A program made the position numbers and the translations under genes. The notes beneath the pieces are model-generated. The model saw only the letters and a list, made by a program, of their open reading frames with translations. It made no database searches and was not told where the DNA came from. Positions 11,549 through 19,112 of a stretch of 26,182 bases of DNA are shown in pieces. Source of the DNA: a virus; IMG/VR virus record IMGVR_UViG_3300002835_000947, positions 1-26,182 of that record, one strand, 5' to 3'. How positions within the stretch are numbered: the first letter of the stretch is position 1; each line of letters opens with the position of its first letter.

Positions 11549-12238
11549 ATGAAACCAGAAGTTAAACTCATTAGTGTTACTCCAGATGCAGAAAAGCATA
11601 TGGCATACTGTGCTCGGGTAAGTAATCCAGATAATCAACAGAATGAAAAGTTTTCTGGATTACTTAAGTATTGTATTCAGCATCAGCATTGGAGTATCTT
11701 TGAACAGGCTTCAATGACTGTTGAGATTAATACTACAAGAGGTATTGCAGCACAAATTTTGAGACATCGTAGTTTTACTTTTCAAGAGTTTTCTCAACGA
11801 TATGCTGATACTGGACTTTTAAGTAAATCAATTCCTCTCCCCGAACTTCGTAGGCAAGATACTAAAAATCGTCAAAATAGTATTGATGATATTCCTGATT
11901 ATTTGAAATTGGTTTTGCTTGAAGATATTCGTGTGCTTTTTGAACACTCTCAGAGCATCTACAATCGTCTTCTGGATAAGGGTGTGGCAAAAGAGTGTGC
12001 AAGGTTTGTACTGCCCTTAGCAACCCCCACAAGACTCTATATGACGGGTTCTGTGCGTTCTTGGATTCATTACATTGATCTTCGTTCAGCACACGGAACA
12101 CAGAAGGAACATATGGAGATTGTAGAACTGATTCGTTGCATCTTTACCTGCCAATTTCCTGCAGTATCTGAGGCACTTGGTTGGACTCGTGAAGGATGTG
12201 CTGAGTGTGTGGATGCCCCATCCATCACTATTGAATAA
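11549..12238 (+). CDS. thyX: Flavin-dependent thymidylate synthase
   Basis: 229-aa ThyX, which makes dTMP from dUMP using FAD, NADPH and methylene-tetrahydrofolate. The signature RHR-x7-S-x-R is at residues 72-84 (RHRSFTFQEFSQR). The later SVRSWIHYIDLRSAHGTQKE region supplies substrate- and flavin-binding Arg/His residues. Length fits the family (about 220-250 aa). The start at 11549 gives the family-like MKPEVKLISVTPDAE; in-frame ATGs at 11519 and 11486 would overlap the upstream gene. It serves dTTP supply for phage DNA synthesis and is common in cyanomyoviruses. A weak late-like AATAAATA follows its stop. Confidence 0.96.
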   Translation: MKPEVKLISVTPDAEKHMAYCARVSNPDNQQNEKFSGLLKYCIQHQHWSIFEQASMTVEINTTRGIAAQILRHRSFTFQEFSQRYADTGLLSKSIPLPELRRQDTKNRQNSIDDIPDYLKLVLLEDIRVLFEHSQSIYNRLLDKGVAKECARFVLPLATPTRLYMTGSVRSWIHYIDLRSAHGTQKEHMEIVELIRCIFTCQFPAVSEALGWTREGCAECVDAPSITIE

Positions 12239-12267
12239 ATATTTTTGTATACTATGGAGAATTAAGA

Positions 12268-12516
12268 TTGGCAACATACCCTGTTTATAATAAAGTTACT
12301 GGTGAACAAAAAGAAGTGACAATGAGTATTCACGATTGGGATCAATGGAAAAGAGATAACTCTGATTGGGATAGGGATTGGTCAGACCCTTCAACCTGTC
12401 CCTCATCTGGTGAAGTTGGAGAGGTATATGATAAACTTAAAAAATCTCATCCTGGGTGGAACGATATTTTACACAAAGCATCAAAGGCTCCTGGATCCAA
12501 AGTAAAACCAATCTAA
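12268..12516 (+). CDS. Conserved small protein with TTG start, upstream of phoH
   Basis: 82-aa protein that begins with TTG (MATYPVYNKVTGEQKEVTMS); a GGAG ribosome binding site lies 8 nt upstream and no ATG precedes the conserved start. The middle is rich in Trp and Asp (HDWDQWKRDNSDWDRDWSDP), followed by a C-terminal KKSHPGWNDILHKASKAPGS. I recall it as a conserved neighbour of phoH in cyanomyoviruses. The first residues resemble zinc-ribbon regulators of the FmdB type, but the cysteine pairs of that fold are absent (one Cys only). Function unknown. Confidence 0.8.
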   Translation: MATYPVYNKVTGEQKEVTMSIHDWDQWKRDNSDWDRDWSDPSTCPSSGEVGEVYDKLKKSHPGWNDILHKASKAPGSKVKPI

Positions 12517-12523
12517 AAAGTAA

Positions 12524-13279
12524 ATGGCAAGAAAAAGAAATCAACCCGCAACACCTGTTCCTTTTGGTATGAGTAATAAACAAATGAAACGGAAGAAACC
12601 AATTAATGTAGATTTGATGAGAGACATTGAAGCTCTCACTGACAATCAAGAAGAATTTTTTAGATCTTACCGATTGGATAAAAACATTGTTGCTTATGGA
12701 TGTGCAGGGACGGGTAAGACTTTTATTGCACTTTATAATGCACTTAAAGATGTTCTTGATGAAAAATCTCCATATGAAAAAATTTACATTGTCCGTTCAC
12801 TCGTAGCCACAAGAGAAATTGGTTTCCTTCCTGGAGATCACGAAGATAAGTCTTCACTTTATCAAATTCCTTATAAGAATATGGTAAAGTATATGTTTGA
12901 AATGCCAACAGATGCAGACTTTGAAATGCTCTATGGTAATCTTAAAACTCAAGGAACGATTAGTTTTTGGAGCACATCGTTTATTCGTGGAACTACTTTG
13001 GATAATTCAATCATTATTGTTGATGAATTCCAAAATCTTAATTTTCACGAATTAGATTCTATTATCACTCGTGTTGGTGAAAATTCTAAAATTATGTTCT
13101 GTGGTGATGCAACTCAGTCCGATTTAATCAGAACGAATGAAAAGAATGGGATTGTTGATTTTATGAAAGTTCTTCGTATAATGCCATCAATTGATATTAT
13201 TGAATTTGGAGTTGAAGATATTGTTCGTTCTGGATTAGTCAAAGAATATATTCTTGCAAAAATGGAAGTAGGTGTATGA
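12524..13279 (+). CDS. phoH: PhoH-like P-loop ATPase
   Basis: 251-aa member of the PhoH family, related to superfamily 1 helicases. Walker A is GCAGTGKT (residues 59-66), Walker B is IIIVDEFQN (about 163-171), and CGDATQSD resembles the later sensor/helicase motif. The first ~35 residues are a basic tail. PhoH is induced by phosphate starvation in E. coli; in phages its role is unsettled (RNA metabolism or phosphate stress have been proposed). Its stop overlaps the start of the exonuclease gene (13276), so the two are coupled. No pho-box-like repeats were seen nearby. Confidence 0.96.
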   Translation: MARKRNQPATPVPFGMSNKQMKRKKPINVDLMRDIEALTDNQEEFFRSYRLDKNIVAYGCAGTGKTFIALYNALKDVLDEKSPYEKIYIVRSLVATREIGFLPGDHEDKSSLYQIPYKNMVKYMFEMPTDADFEMLYGNLKTQGTISFWSTSFIRGTTLDNSIIIVDEFQNLNFHELDSIITRVGENSKIMFCGDATQSDLIRTNEKNGIVDFMKVLRIMPSIDIIEFGVEDIVRSGLVKEYILAKMEVGV

Positions 13280-13956
13280 GTTTTATTCATCATAATTTTT
13301 TAGGTGATCTTGAATTAGAAAAGAAAGAACAAAACGGCATCCGTCTGTATCATCTTCCTGATGGTCAGTGGGTGCCTTCTATCACTTCTGTAACGTCTTT
13401 CTACAATAGACAGATTTTTGTGAAGTGGAGAGAACGTGTTGGTCTTGAAGAAGCAAATCGTATTACTAAAAGAGCAACAGCACGAGGGACTGATTTTCAC
13501 CAAGTTTGTCAGGACTATCTTGAAAACAAAGAACTGAACTGGAATGATTATCAACCCCTGACAAAGTTTATGTTTTATCACCTCAAACCAGAACTTGATA
13601 AGATAAATAATATACACGCAATTGAAAGAACTTTATATTCACAGTACTACGGGCTTGCAGGACGAGTTGATTGTATTGCTGAATATGAAGGAGAACTTGC
13701 GGTCATTGACTTTAAAACTTCAGACAAAATTAAACCAGAAGAGTGGATTGAAAACTATTTCGTTCAAGAAATGTTTTATGCAGCAGCTTATTATGAACTG
13801 ACGGAAAAACCAATTAAAAAACTGATTACTTTGATGGTCACTCCTGGTGGTGAAGTTAAAGTATTTGACAAAAGAAACAAAGGGGATTATATTAAGTTAC
13901 TAGTCCGATATATCAAAGAATTTGTACATCACAATACTGGATCAGATGGAGAATGA
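13276..13956 (+). CDS. PD-(D/E)XK exonuclease (RecB/MGME1-like)
   Basis: 226-aa nuclease. Core motifs: H75 in RGTDFHQVCQ, D132 in GLAGRVDCIAEY, D145 and K147 in LAVIDFKTS, and a later QEMFYAAAYYEL that is the usual glutamine/tyrosine motif. This set matches RecB-type and MGME1-like single-strand exonucleases, often annotated just as exonuclease in cyanomyoviruses. It probably helps process recombination or replication intermediates, or degrade host DNA. It overlaps phoH by 4 nt and the gp33 gene by 11 nt, placing it at the head of the 33-59-32 replication block. Confidence 0.9.
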   Translation: MSFIHHNFLGDLELEKKEQNGIRLYHLPDGQWVPSITSVTSFYNRQIFVKWRERVGLEEANRITKRATARGTDFHQVCQDYLENKELNWNDYQPLTKFMFYHLKPELDKINNIHAIERTLYSQYYGLAGRVDCIAEYEGELAVIDFKTSDKIKPEEWIENYFVQEMFYAAAYYELTEKPIKKLITLMVTPGGEVKVFDKRNKGDYIKLLVRYIKEFVHHNTGSDGE

Positions 13957-14203
13957 ATTAGAAAAAGCATTAGAAAGTAAGTTCTTTTGTCCATCAAAAT
14001 TTGCTCAAGAAATTGAATCTCTGGTTCATACCAATGAGGATATGAATTATATTGATGCAATTATTCACTTCTGTGAAAAGAATAGCATTGATGTAGAATC
14101 TGTTCCTAAATTGATCTCTAAGCCATTGAAAGAGAAAATCAAGTATGAAGCAATGGAACTTAACTTTCTTAAAAAAACTTCCCGTGCTAGATTAGTTTTT
14201 TGA
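13946..14203 (+). CDS. 33: gp33-like late transcription coactivator
   Basis: 85-aa protein matching T4 gp33 in position (order 33-59-32, as in T4) and in general character: small, acidic to neutral, helical (NELEKALESKFFCPSKFAQE, then AIIHFCEKNSIDVESV, ending in FLKKTSRARLVF). In T4, gp33 joins the late sigma gp55 to the sliding clamp and RNA polymerase to activate TATAAATA promoters, which this window uses. T4 gp33 is 112 aa; this one is shorter, as cyanophage versions are. The ATG at 13946 overlaps the exonuclease end; a longer start at 13922 lies deeper in that gene. The call rests largely on synteny. Confidence 0.8.
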   Translation: MENELEKALESKFFCPSKFAQEIESLVHTNEDMNYIDAIIHFCEKNSIDVESVPKLISKPLKEKIKYEAMELNFLKKTSRARLVF

Positions 14204-14800
14204 ATGATGCCTTTTGATGTATATCGTGAATATCTTGCGTTAAAAAATCACTTTACAAAAGATAGTTATGACTACTTTAAGTATTGTGGTAAAAGTCGTG
14301 CAACGGTTCAATCTTTTTACAAACGCAAAGATCGTTTTTGGTTTGAAAAAGTAGCACGTCAAAAAACAGATCAAGAAGTTGTAGAGTTCTTTGTATCAAA
14401 CTTTATTACCTGCACTGATCCAAGTAAACTTTGGATTGGTGAAATGATCCGAGAAGGTGATAGAAGATATGAAGACTGGAAAAAGAAAAATCAATCACTT
14501 TCCTATGTCTTTAAACAAGAAACGCAAAGTTTCTTTGAAGATAAAAAAGTAGATGAAGTCTTTAAGTGTTCTAAAGGTCATCCACCAGTTCTTAAAAATT
14601 TCCTGAACGGGAACATTAGTCTTGAAACACTAGTCATTTATGATAGAATATTCCTGTTCGGGAAAAACTTTGATAAGAAACTTAAAGATCCTGTGTGGGA
14701 ATCTGTAAGTATGAAGATGAAAAAGTATTCTCCTTTCCTACATATTGATGTGCAACGTTATAAACATATTTTAAAAGAAATTATTTTGGGGGATAAATGA
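14204..14800 (+). CDS. 59: gp59 loader of gp41 DNA helicase
   Basis: 198-aa protein corresponding to T4 gp59 (217 aa), which binds fork DNA and gp32 and loads the replicative helicase gp41. It shows the family's N-terminal pattern PFDVYREYLALKNHFTKDSY, DYFKYCGKSRATVQSFYKRK, and the following KVARQKTDQEVVEFFVSNFI. It is all-helical and basic. The start at 14204 abuts the gp33 stop; a second ATG at 14207 is equivalent. Its TGA overlaps the next ATG. Order between gp33 and gp32 supports the identity. Confidence 0.92.
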   Translation: MMPFDVYREYLALKNHFTKDSYDYFKYCGKSRATVQSFYKRKDRFWFEKVARQKTDQEVVEFFVSNFITCTDPSKLWIGEMIREGDRRYEDWKKKNQSLSYVFKQETQSFFEDKKVDEVFKCSKGHPPVLKNFLNGNISLETLVIYDRIFLFGKNFDKKLKDPVWESVSMKMKKYSPFLHIDVQRYKHILKEIILGDK

Positions 14801-15141
14801 GTTTCTTTAAATCTGAAGTCGTCCGTGCTGAGATGGCAGAAATTAGTGAGTTGCAGGAAGACGTTTATCGTAATGTCTTTAAGTTCTCTACAATGTCAAA
14901 AGAAGAAAAACTTAATCACGTCAAAGTTCTTGAAAAACTTCTTGAAAAACAGAAAGTTCTTTATACTAGATTAAGTTTATCTGATGATCCTGAAGCAGTT
15001 GAAATGAAAGAACGCATTACGCAATCTGCAACAATGATGGGACTCCCCCAAAATGTTGATATGAATATCATTTTGAATAATATGTCCAAAATGCTTGAAG
15101 TGATGAAACAGCAAATTGACAAAACAGGTTCCGACCTGTAG
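14797..15141 (+). CDS. Conserved protein between gp59 and gp32 (DUF1825-like)
   Basis: 114-aa helical protein, coupled to gp59 by an ATGA overlap. The pattern FFKSEVVRAEMAEISELQED, then HVKVLEKLLEKQKVLYTRLS, then LSDDPEAVEMKERI, resembles the cyanobacterial DUF1825 family, suggesting either a host origin or a shared fold. A predicted coiled coil runs through the first 60 residues. The function is unknown; position between two single-strand DNA/helicase factors suggests a replication role. The gp32 promoter begins inside its last 26 bases. Confidence 0.78.
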   Translation: MSFFKSEVVRAEMAEISELQEDVYRNVFKFSTMSKEEKLNHVKVLEKLLEKQKVLYTRLSLSDDPEAVEMKERITQSATMMGLPQNVDMNIILNNMSKMLEVMKQQIDKTGSDL

Positions 15142-15144
15142 AAT
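15116..15144 (+). promoter_or_regulatory. Strong sigma-70-like promoter of gene 32
   Basis: TTGACA (15116-15121) and TAGAAT (15139-15144) stand 17 nt apart. The spacer holds the inverted repeat ACAGGT-TCCG-ACCTGT (15124-15139), which abuts the -10 and could be an operator. The promoter lies in the end of the upstream gene and gives a leader of about 40 nt. Confidence 0.72.
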
Positions 15145-15190
15145 AACGAAGTACACAAAAGCCAAATCTGTACAAATACGAGGTAATCTA

Positions 15191-16126
15191 ATGTCTTTTA
15201 AAGATCTTAAGAAACAATCTTCTCTGGGTTCTCTTACACAGAAACTAGTAAAAGAAGTAGAGAAGATGAGTACAACTTCTGGAGGCACTGATGAACGTCT
15301 CTGGAAACCTGAAGTGGATAAAACTGGTAACGGTTTTGCCGTGATCCGTTTTCTCCCTGCACCCGAAGGTGAAGAACTTCCCTGGGCAAAAATGTATTCT
15401 CACGCCTTCCAAGGTCCTGGTGGTTGGTACATTGAGAATAGTCTGACTACAATCGGTCAGAAAGATCCCCTTGGAGAACACAATCGTGAACTTTGGAACA
15501 GTGGAACTGAAGCAAACAAAGAAACTGTTCGTAAGCAAAAGCGTAAACTGTCTTACTATAGCAACATCTATGTTGTAAAGGACCCCACTAATCCTACTAA
15601 TGAAGGTAAAGTCTTCCTGTTTAAGTATGGTAAGAAAATCTTTGATAAGATTATGGAAGCAATGCAACCTGAGTTTGAGGATGAAACTCCTATTAATCCT
15701 TTTGATTTCTGGCAGGGTGCAAACTTCAAACTGAAGATTGTGAAGAAGGATGGTTATTGGAACTACGACAAGTCTGAGTTTGGTTCTGTGGAACCTCTGC
15801 TGGACGATGATGATGCTCTGGAAGCAATCTGGAAGAAAGAGTATTCTCTTGCTGCTGTGACTGCTCCCGATCAATTCAAGTCTTATGAAGAACTTGAGAA
15901 ACGTCTGAATTATGTTCTTGGACAGAAAGGTTCTTCTCGTTCTTCTGTTGAAGAAGAAACTGAGTATGATGATTATTCGGAGAACAATGTTGAGAGTGCT
16001 GTTGTAAAGGAACTTGAAGAGTCCTATGCTCGTTCTAAGTCCCCTTCACTTCCCGTTGTCACCAAAGAGGTGGATGACGATGAAGATGATGCTCTTGCAT
16101 ATTTCTCTCGTCTTGCTGACGAATGA
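15191..16126 (+). CDS. 32: gp32 single-stranded DNA-binding protein
   Basis: 311-aa homologue of T4 gp32 (301 aa), which coats single-stranded DNA in replication, recombination and repair. Recognisable segments: LKKQSS at residues 6-11 (counterpart of T4's basic KRKST cooperativity motif), GNGFAVIRFLP, GGWYIENSLTT, SYYSNIYVVKDP, NEGKVFLFKYGKKIFDKI, FDFWQGANFKLKI, and a very acidic C-terminus (DDDEDDALAYFSRLADE) that contacts other replication proteins. It contains no cysteine at all, so the T4 zinc site (one His, three Cys) is absent. Start at 15191 with AGGT upstream; a longer start at 15116 lacks support. It has its own promoter and ends in a terminator placed inside the opposite gene. Confidence 0.96.
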   Translation: MSFKDLKKQSSLGSLTQKLVKEVEKMSTTSGGTDERLWKPEVDKTGNGFAVIRFLPAPEGEELPWAKMYSHAFQGPGGWYIENSLTTIGQKDPLGEHNRELWNSGTEANKETVRKQKRKLSYYSNIYVVKDPTNPTNEGKVFLFKYGKKIFDKIMEAMQPEFEDETPINPFDFWQGANFKLKIVKKDGYWNYDKSEFGSVEPLLDDDDALEAIWKKEYSLAAVTAPDQFKSYEELEKRLNYVLGQKGSSRSSVEEETEYDDYSENNVESAVVKELEESYARSKSPSLPVVTKEVDDDEDDALAYFSRLADE

Positions 16127-16795
16127 TTAAGAGTAAAGTTTAATATTATCTCCTCTCTTAAGGTCCTCACTAACATACTGTGAGGACCCTTTTTTATACG
16201 ACATAATTTCTTCTATATCGTTCAAAACGACATTTAAGTATTGGGATTTTAAAGTGTAAATATTTCTTTTATCATTTTCTAGTTTTTCTTCATATTCATA
16301 ATTTGTGACTGGAACTGCTATATTTCCACTATCAACTTGTTGATCAATAAAGTAATCATAAAAACTTACAGAGTATGGTGATGAAACTTGAAGTCCTCGA
16401 GGAACAACGATTACATCCTGACTATTTTTAATTTCTGTTGTTTCGTAATGATGAATCCCTCCGTATAAAGTTTCATAATCTCCGTATTTGGATAACATCA
16501 AATCATCAAATTGTTGTTGGGGTAATGGCCATTCTGTTTGAATATTCACAATATTGTTGCATAAAAGAATCACCCAGTCTAAACTGGAATCTTGATAAAC
16601 TTCATAAGCAACATTATCTGGACGATCATTGCCTTTTATTTGATACTTAGTGAAGAATGCTAAGTTTTGAAAAATGTCTTCTCTTAATTTTCCTTTCTTG
16701 AATAGATTTTTAAGAGGAGCATAATCTCCAATTTTAGCATCTGGAAGTCTGCTAACGTATTCAAAGTTTGGAACTTGGCGGAAGTAACTTGGCAT
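16127..16795 (-). CDS. 53: gp53 baseplate wedge subunit
   Basis: 222-aa homologue of T4 gp53 (196 aa), a baseplate wedge component that completes the six wedges into a ring. Family-like segments: PSYFRQVPNFEYVSRLPDA, then VYQDSSLDWVILLCNNIVNI, a typical gp53 Trp-containing core, then EWPLPQQQFDDLMLSKYGDY. The C-terminal ~25 residues (KKGSSQYVSEDLKRGDNIKL) contain the antisense of the gp32 terminator. Its stop codon directly abuts the gp32 stop with no spacing. It is the last gene of a minus-strand structural operon gp4-unknown-gp48-gp53. Confidence 0.92.
   Translation of the reverse strand: MPSYFRQVPNFEYVSRLPDAKIGDYAPLKNLFKKGKLREDIFQNLAFFTKYQIKGNDRPDNVAYEVYQDSSLDWVILLCNNIVNIQTEWPLPQQQFDDLMLSKYGDYETLYGGIHHYETTEIKNSQDVIVVPRGLQVSSPYSVSFYDYFIDQQVDSGNIAVPVTNYEYEEKLENDKRNIYTLKSQYLNVVLNDIEEIMSYKKGSSQYVSEDLKRGDNIKLYS
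16162..16196 (+). terminator. gp32 terminator embedded in the gp53 coding sequence
   Basis: GGTCCTCAC (16162-16170) pairs perfectly with GTGAGGACC (16180-16188), loop TAACATACT, followed by a T-run. The whole element lies in the antisense of codons for GSSQYVSEDL near the gp53 C-terminus. There is no T-run on the minus side, so it acts only on plus-strand transcripts. Confidence 0.92.
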
Positions 16796-16796
16796 T

Positions 16797-18161
16797 TTAG
16801 TAACCTATGTAATCGTCTTTATCTCTATCAATTTCTGTATAATCATCATCATAAATTGGTTCAAGTTCTTGGAAAGTCAAATCAACTTGATATGAAACCA
16901 TTGCTCCATCTTCAAAAGACATATATGTTGCTTCTGGAGTGTAATTTACATTACAACTTGTTAATGCACACTCTTTAAATTTATTTAAGTATGGGTGATT
17001 TTCGTTCTTAAAAATATAAGAAATTGCAAAAGTGTGTGGTGTTTGTAATAAAAATGAAGAAGCAGATCTTTTTACTGACATTGCTTGTTTAAATGTTCTA
17101 ATAATTTTTCTAACTATTTCTGCTTCAGATTTTGAACGTGGTGATAATTTAAAACTAAAAGAAAACTGACGAAGATCTGGAGAATTAAAAAGCAATTCTA
17201 AGTTTGGATTGATTATTGCACCAAATTCTCTTTGCATAAGACCACCAGAATTAATAGCACCTTCTATTGTTTTGGTGATTATTGCTTTTCTTAAATCGGA
17301 AATATTAGCCCTATTAAATTGCTCCTCTGCTTTTTTTGTAACATCTCCTCCTTGAAGAGCTGTTTGAACTAATTTTCCTGCTGCACCTTGGGGATCATAT
17401 AAAGGTTCTGACCCAGACCATACAACTCTATTTGAATCTTGAATCCCACCTGGTATTGGAAGAACTATTGTACCTAATATTGTTCTTTTTTTATCTGCAG
17501 ATTTTGGTATTCCTCCTTCAACAACTACTCTTCTTAAATTTCTATCTCCTTCTCCAAATCCTTTAAGACCTGTTTGTTTATATTTTACGATTGAAAATTT
17601 AATACAATCTTGATAATTTAATTTTAAACCTTCTGGATAAACAATAGGTGTGTTACCATAGTCTTCTCTAGACGCAATTTTATCTTTACCACTTTTTATG
17701 TAATTTGCTTCATTTTCTGTTAGAGCACCTTGTTGGTCTCCTGCTCCTGATTTTGCTTTTGGTGTTGTTGTTGCTGCACTATTTGGAAATATTAGTTGTT
17801 GCGCATTTTTTTCTCCACCATTTTGTGCTGTAATAACTCCATAATTTTTTACTGATTTTTGTCCTACTGCGCTTGAAAAATATTTGTTTTCTGCTGCATT
17901 GTTTTGTGAATTAGGATTTGGTTGAAAAACACCATCTTTTGGAATCGTACCAACAGTTCTATCTTGACCGACAGTTCCCAATACGAGCACTGATGAAGAA
18001 ACACCGTTGTATTCTTTAATTGTAATTTCTCCCGATTGAGAATCTACCAAAGTATAGTATTTTTTTGTACTATCAATATTGGTTGGAGTGTCAACTCCAT
18101 TTAATTTATAAGTTTCTGGAACTCGAAATAGATTTCTGTCCCTGCTACCATAAGTTGCCAT
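16797..18161 (-). CDS. 48: gp48 baseplate tail-tube cap
   Basis: 454-aa homologue of T4 gp48 (364 aa), which sits on the hub and with gp54 starts tail-tube assembly. The conserved part is the C-terminal half: GTIVLPIPGGIQDSNRVVW, GAIINPNLELLFNSPDLRQF, then FSFKLSPRSKSEAEIVRKII. The extra N-terminal part (residues ~1-150) is low in complexity, rich in Asn, Gly, Ala and Gln. The start at ATG 18161 has a GGAGGG ribosome binding site; a TTG at 18164 just before it is not needed. The gene abuts gp53 with 1 nt between and has a late-type box at 18221. Confidence 0.9.
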   Translation of the reverse strand: MATYGSRDRNLFRVPETYKLNGVDTPTNIDSTKKYYTLVDSQSGEITIKEYNGVSSSVLVLGTVGQDRTVGTIPKDGVFQPNPNSQNNAAENKYFSSAVGQKSVKNYGVITAQNGGEKNAQQLIFPNSAATTTPKAKSGAGDQQGALTENEANYIKSGKDKIASREDYGNTPIVYPEGLKLNYQDCIKFSIVKYKQTGLKGFGEGDRNLRRVVVEGGIPKSADKKRTILGTIVLPIPGGIQDSNRVVWSGSEPLYDPQGAAGKLVQTALQGGDVTKKAEEQFNRANISDLRKAIITKTIEGAINSGGLMQREFGAIINPNLELLFNSPDLRQFSFSFKLSPRSKSEAEIVRKIIRTFKQAMSVKRSASSFLLQTPHTFAISYIFKNENHPYLNKFKECALTSCNVNYTPEATYMSFEDGAMVSYQVDLTFQELEPIYDDDYTEIDRDKDDYIGY

Positions 18162-18220
18162 CAAACTCCCTCCCCGTTTACAAGAGGATTAATGATCTCA
18201 ATTTTTTGTAGAGTATGAGA

Positions 18221-18228
18221 CATTTATA
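18221..18228 (-). promoter_or_regulatory. T4-type late promoter, one mismatch (TATAAATG), for gp48
   Basis: The minus strand reads TATAAATG, 60 nt upstream of the gp48 start and inside the 75-nt gap after the 129-aa gene. It could give gp48-gp53 their own late transcript. Confidence 0.5.
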
Positions 18229-18236
18229 AGGAGTTT

Positions 18237-18626
18237 TTATTTATTTAGAAGGAATTTTGCATAAGGTATAGAAAGAAGTTCATCAAGTTCTTCATACTTA
18301 ATGACGTGAAGTTGTCCTGCTATTTCTTCCCAAGTATAATTTCTTGATTCTCTCCAGTGAAAATTAATTGCTTTAAATCCCCACCGTTGAACTTCTGTAC
18401 AAGCAATTAACGGGTGCTGATCATATTCAATATTTGGAGTCTTAGGATTATAAACGAACGTATAAAACTTTCCTGGTTCTGGTATCCAAGTTTTTTCTTT
18501 AAAGATATCCATAATCAAAACCATAATGTCTTCTGGATCTTTTACACTCATCCTTCCAACTTCTTGTTTGAGTTTTCTAACTCTTGCCGTTGATCCTGCA
18601 ATATATTGACCGAAACCTTCTGCCAT
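18237..18626 (-). CDS. Probable virion or assembly protein of unknown role
   Basis: 129-aa protein between gp4 and gp48, coupled to gp4 (TAATG overlap). The stretch PEPGKFYTFVYNPKTPNIEY followed by DQHPLIACTEVQRWGFKAIN is a pattern I recall from many T4-like phage proteins of unknown structure role; the rest is helical (ARVRKLKQEVGRMSV, WEEIAGQLHVIKYEELDELL). Being in a late structural operon, it is probably a virion or assembly factor. T4 has gp2 next to gp4; I see no convincing gp2 similarity. Confidence 0.72.
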   Translation of the reverse strand: MAEGFGQYIAGSTARVRKLKQEVGRMSVKDPEDIMVLIMDIFKEKTWIPEPGKFYTFVYNPKTPNIEYDQHPLIACTEVQRWGFKAINFHWRESRNYTWEEIAGQLHVIKYEELDELLSIPYAKFLLNK

Positions 18627-19069
18627 TACTTGATACCCAAATCTTCTTCTGTGATTACTTTAAACTCCAATAATCTGTCCTTACAAAACTCTTCTGCAGC
18701 TTTCCACTTTGCTTGATTCACTGCATAAGTCGTACATTCATAAAGATATGATTTAGTGACTCTACTCTTTTTTTGTGGAGGAACAGTTTGTTTTTTGGGT
18801 TTTACTTCAATTACATAAGTTTTAACTTTTCCAGATTGTTCTTTTACTTTAATAATAAAATCTGGAAAGTATCTGTGAACTCTATTATCTACTGGAGAAC
18901 GATATGGAATGTAAAATTCTTCACTGCCCCATTCTAAAATATTTTCATTTAAATCACACCAACTACAGAAACGTCTTTCCCAACTACTTCTACAAATAAT
19001 ATTATTTGGGTCACCTTTGTATTTTTGTGGATAAGATGGTTTGTATTTACTCTTAATACTTTCTGCCAT
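18626..19069 (-). CDS. 4: gp4 head completion protein (nuclease-like fold)
   Basis: 147-aa homologue of T4 gp4 (also called gp50/65; about 150 aa), needed to finish DNA-filled heads before tail joining. The sequence has the PD-(D/E)XK-like layout: SSWERRFCSWCDLNENILEW, then HRYFPDFIIKV (D85-type acidic position) and YVIEVKPKKQT (E-x-K). In T4 the protein may trim DNA ends; activity here is not shown. AAGGAA gives a good ribosome binding site, and an exact late promoter sits 35 nt upstream. It heads the minus-strand operon. Confidence 0.93.
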   Translation of the reverse strand: MAESIKSKYKPSYPQKYKGDPNNIICRSSWERRFCSWCDLNENILEWGSEEFYIPYRSPVDNRVHRYFPDFIIKVKEQSGKVKTYVIEVKPKKQTVPPQKKSRVTKSYLYECTTYAVNQAKWKAAEEFCKDRLLEFKVITEEDLGIK

Positions 19070-19103
19070 TTTCCTTAATACATAATATATACCAGTTAAA
19101 AAG

Positions 19104-19111
19104 TATTTATA
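19104..19111 (-). promoter_or_regulatory. T4-type late promoter (exact TATAAATA) for the gp4-gp53 operon
   Basis: The minus strand reads TATAAATA exactly and is followed by the expected C-rich-free leader of about 28 nt to the gp4 start at 19069. The box ends 1 nt before the gp54 ATG on the other strand, so the divergent promoter and the gp54 initiation region overlap. Confidence 0.78.
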
Positions 19112-19112
19112 G

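Noticed and set aside
15245-15874. 209-aa open frame on the minus strand
   Set aside because: It is fully antisense to the well-supported gp32 gene and has no recognisable domain or start signal.
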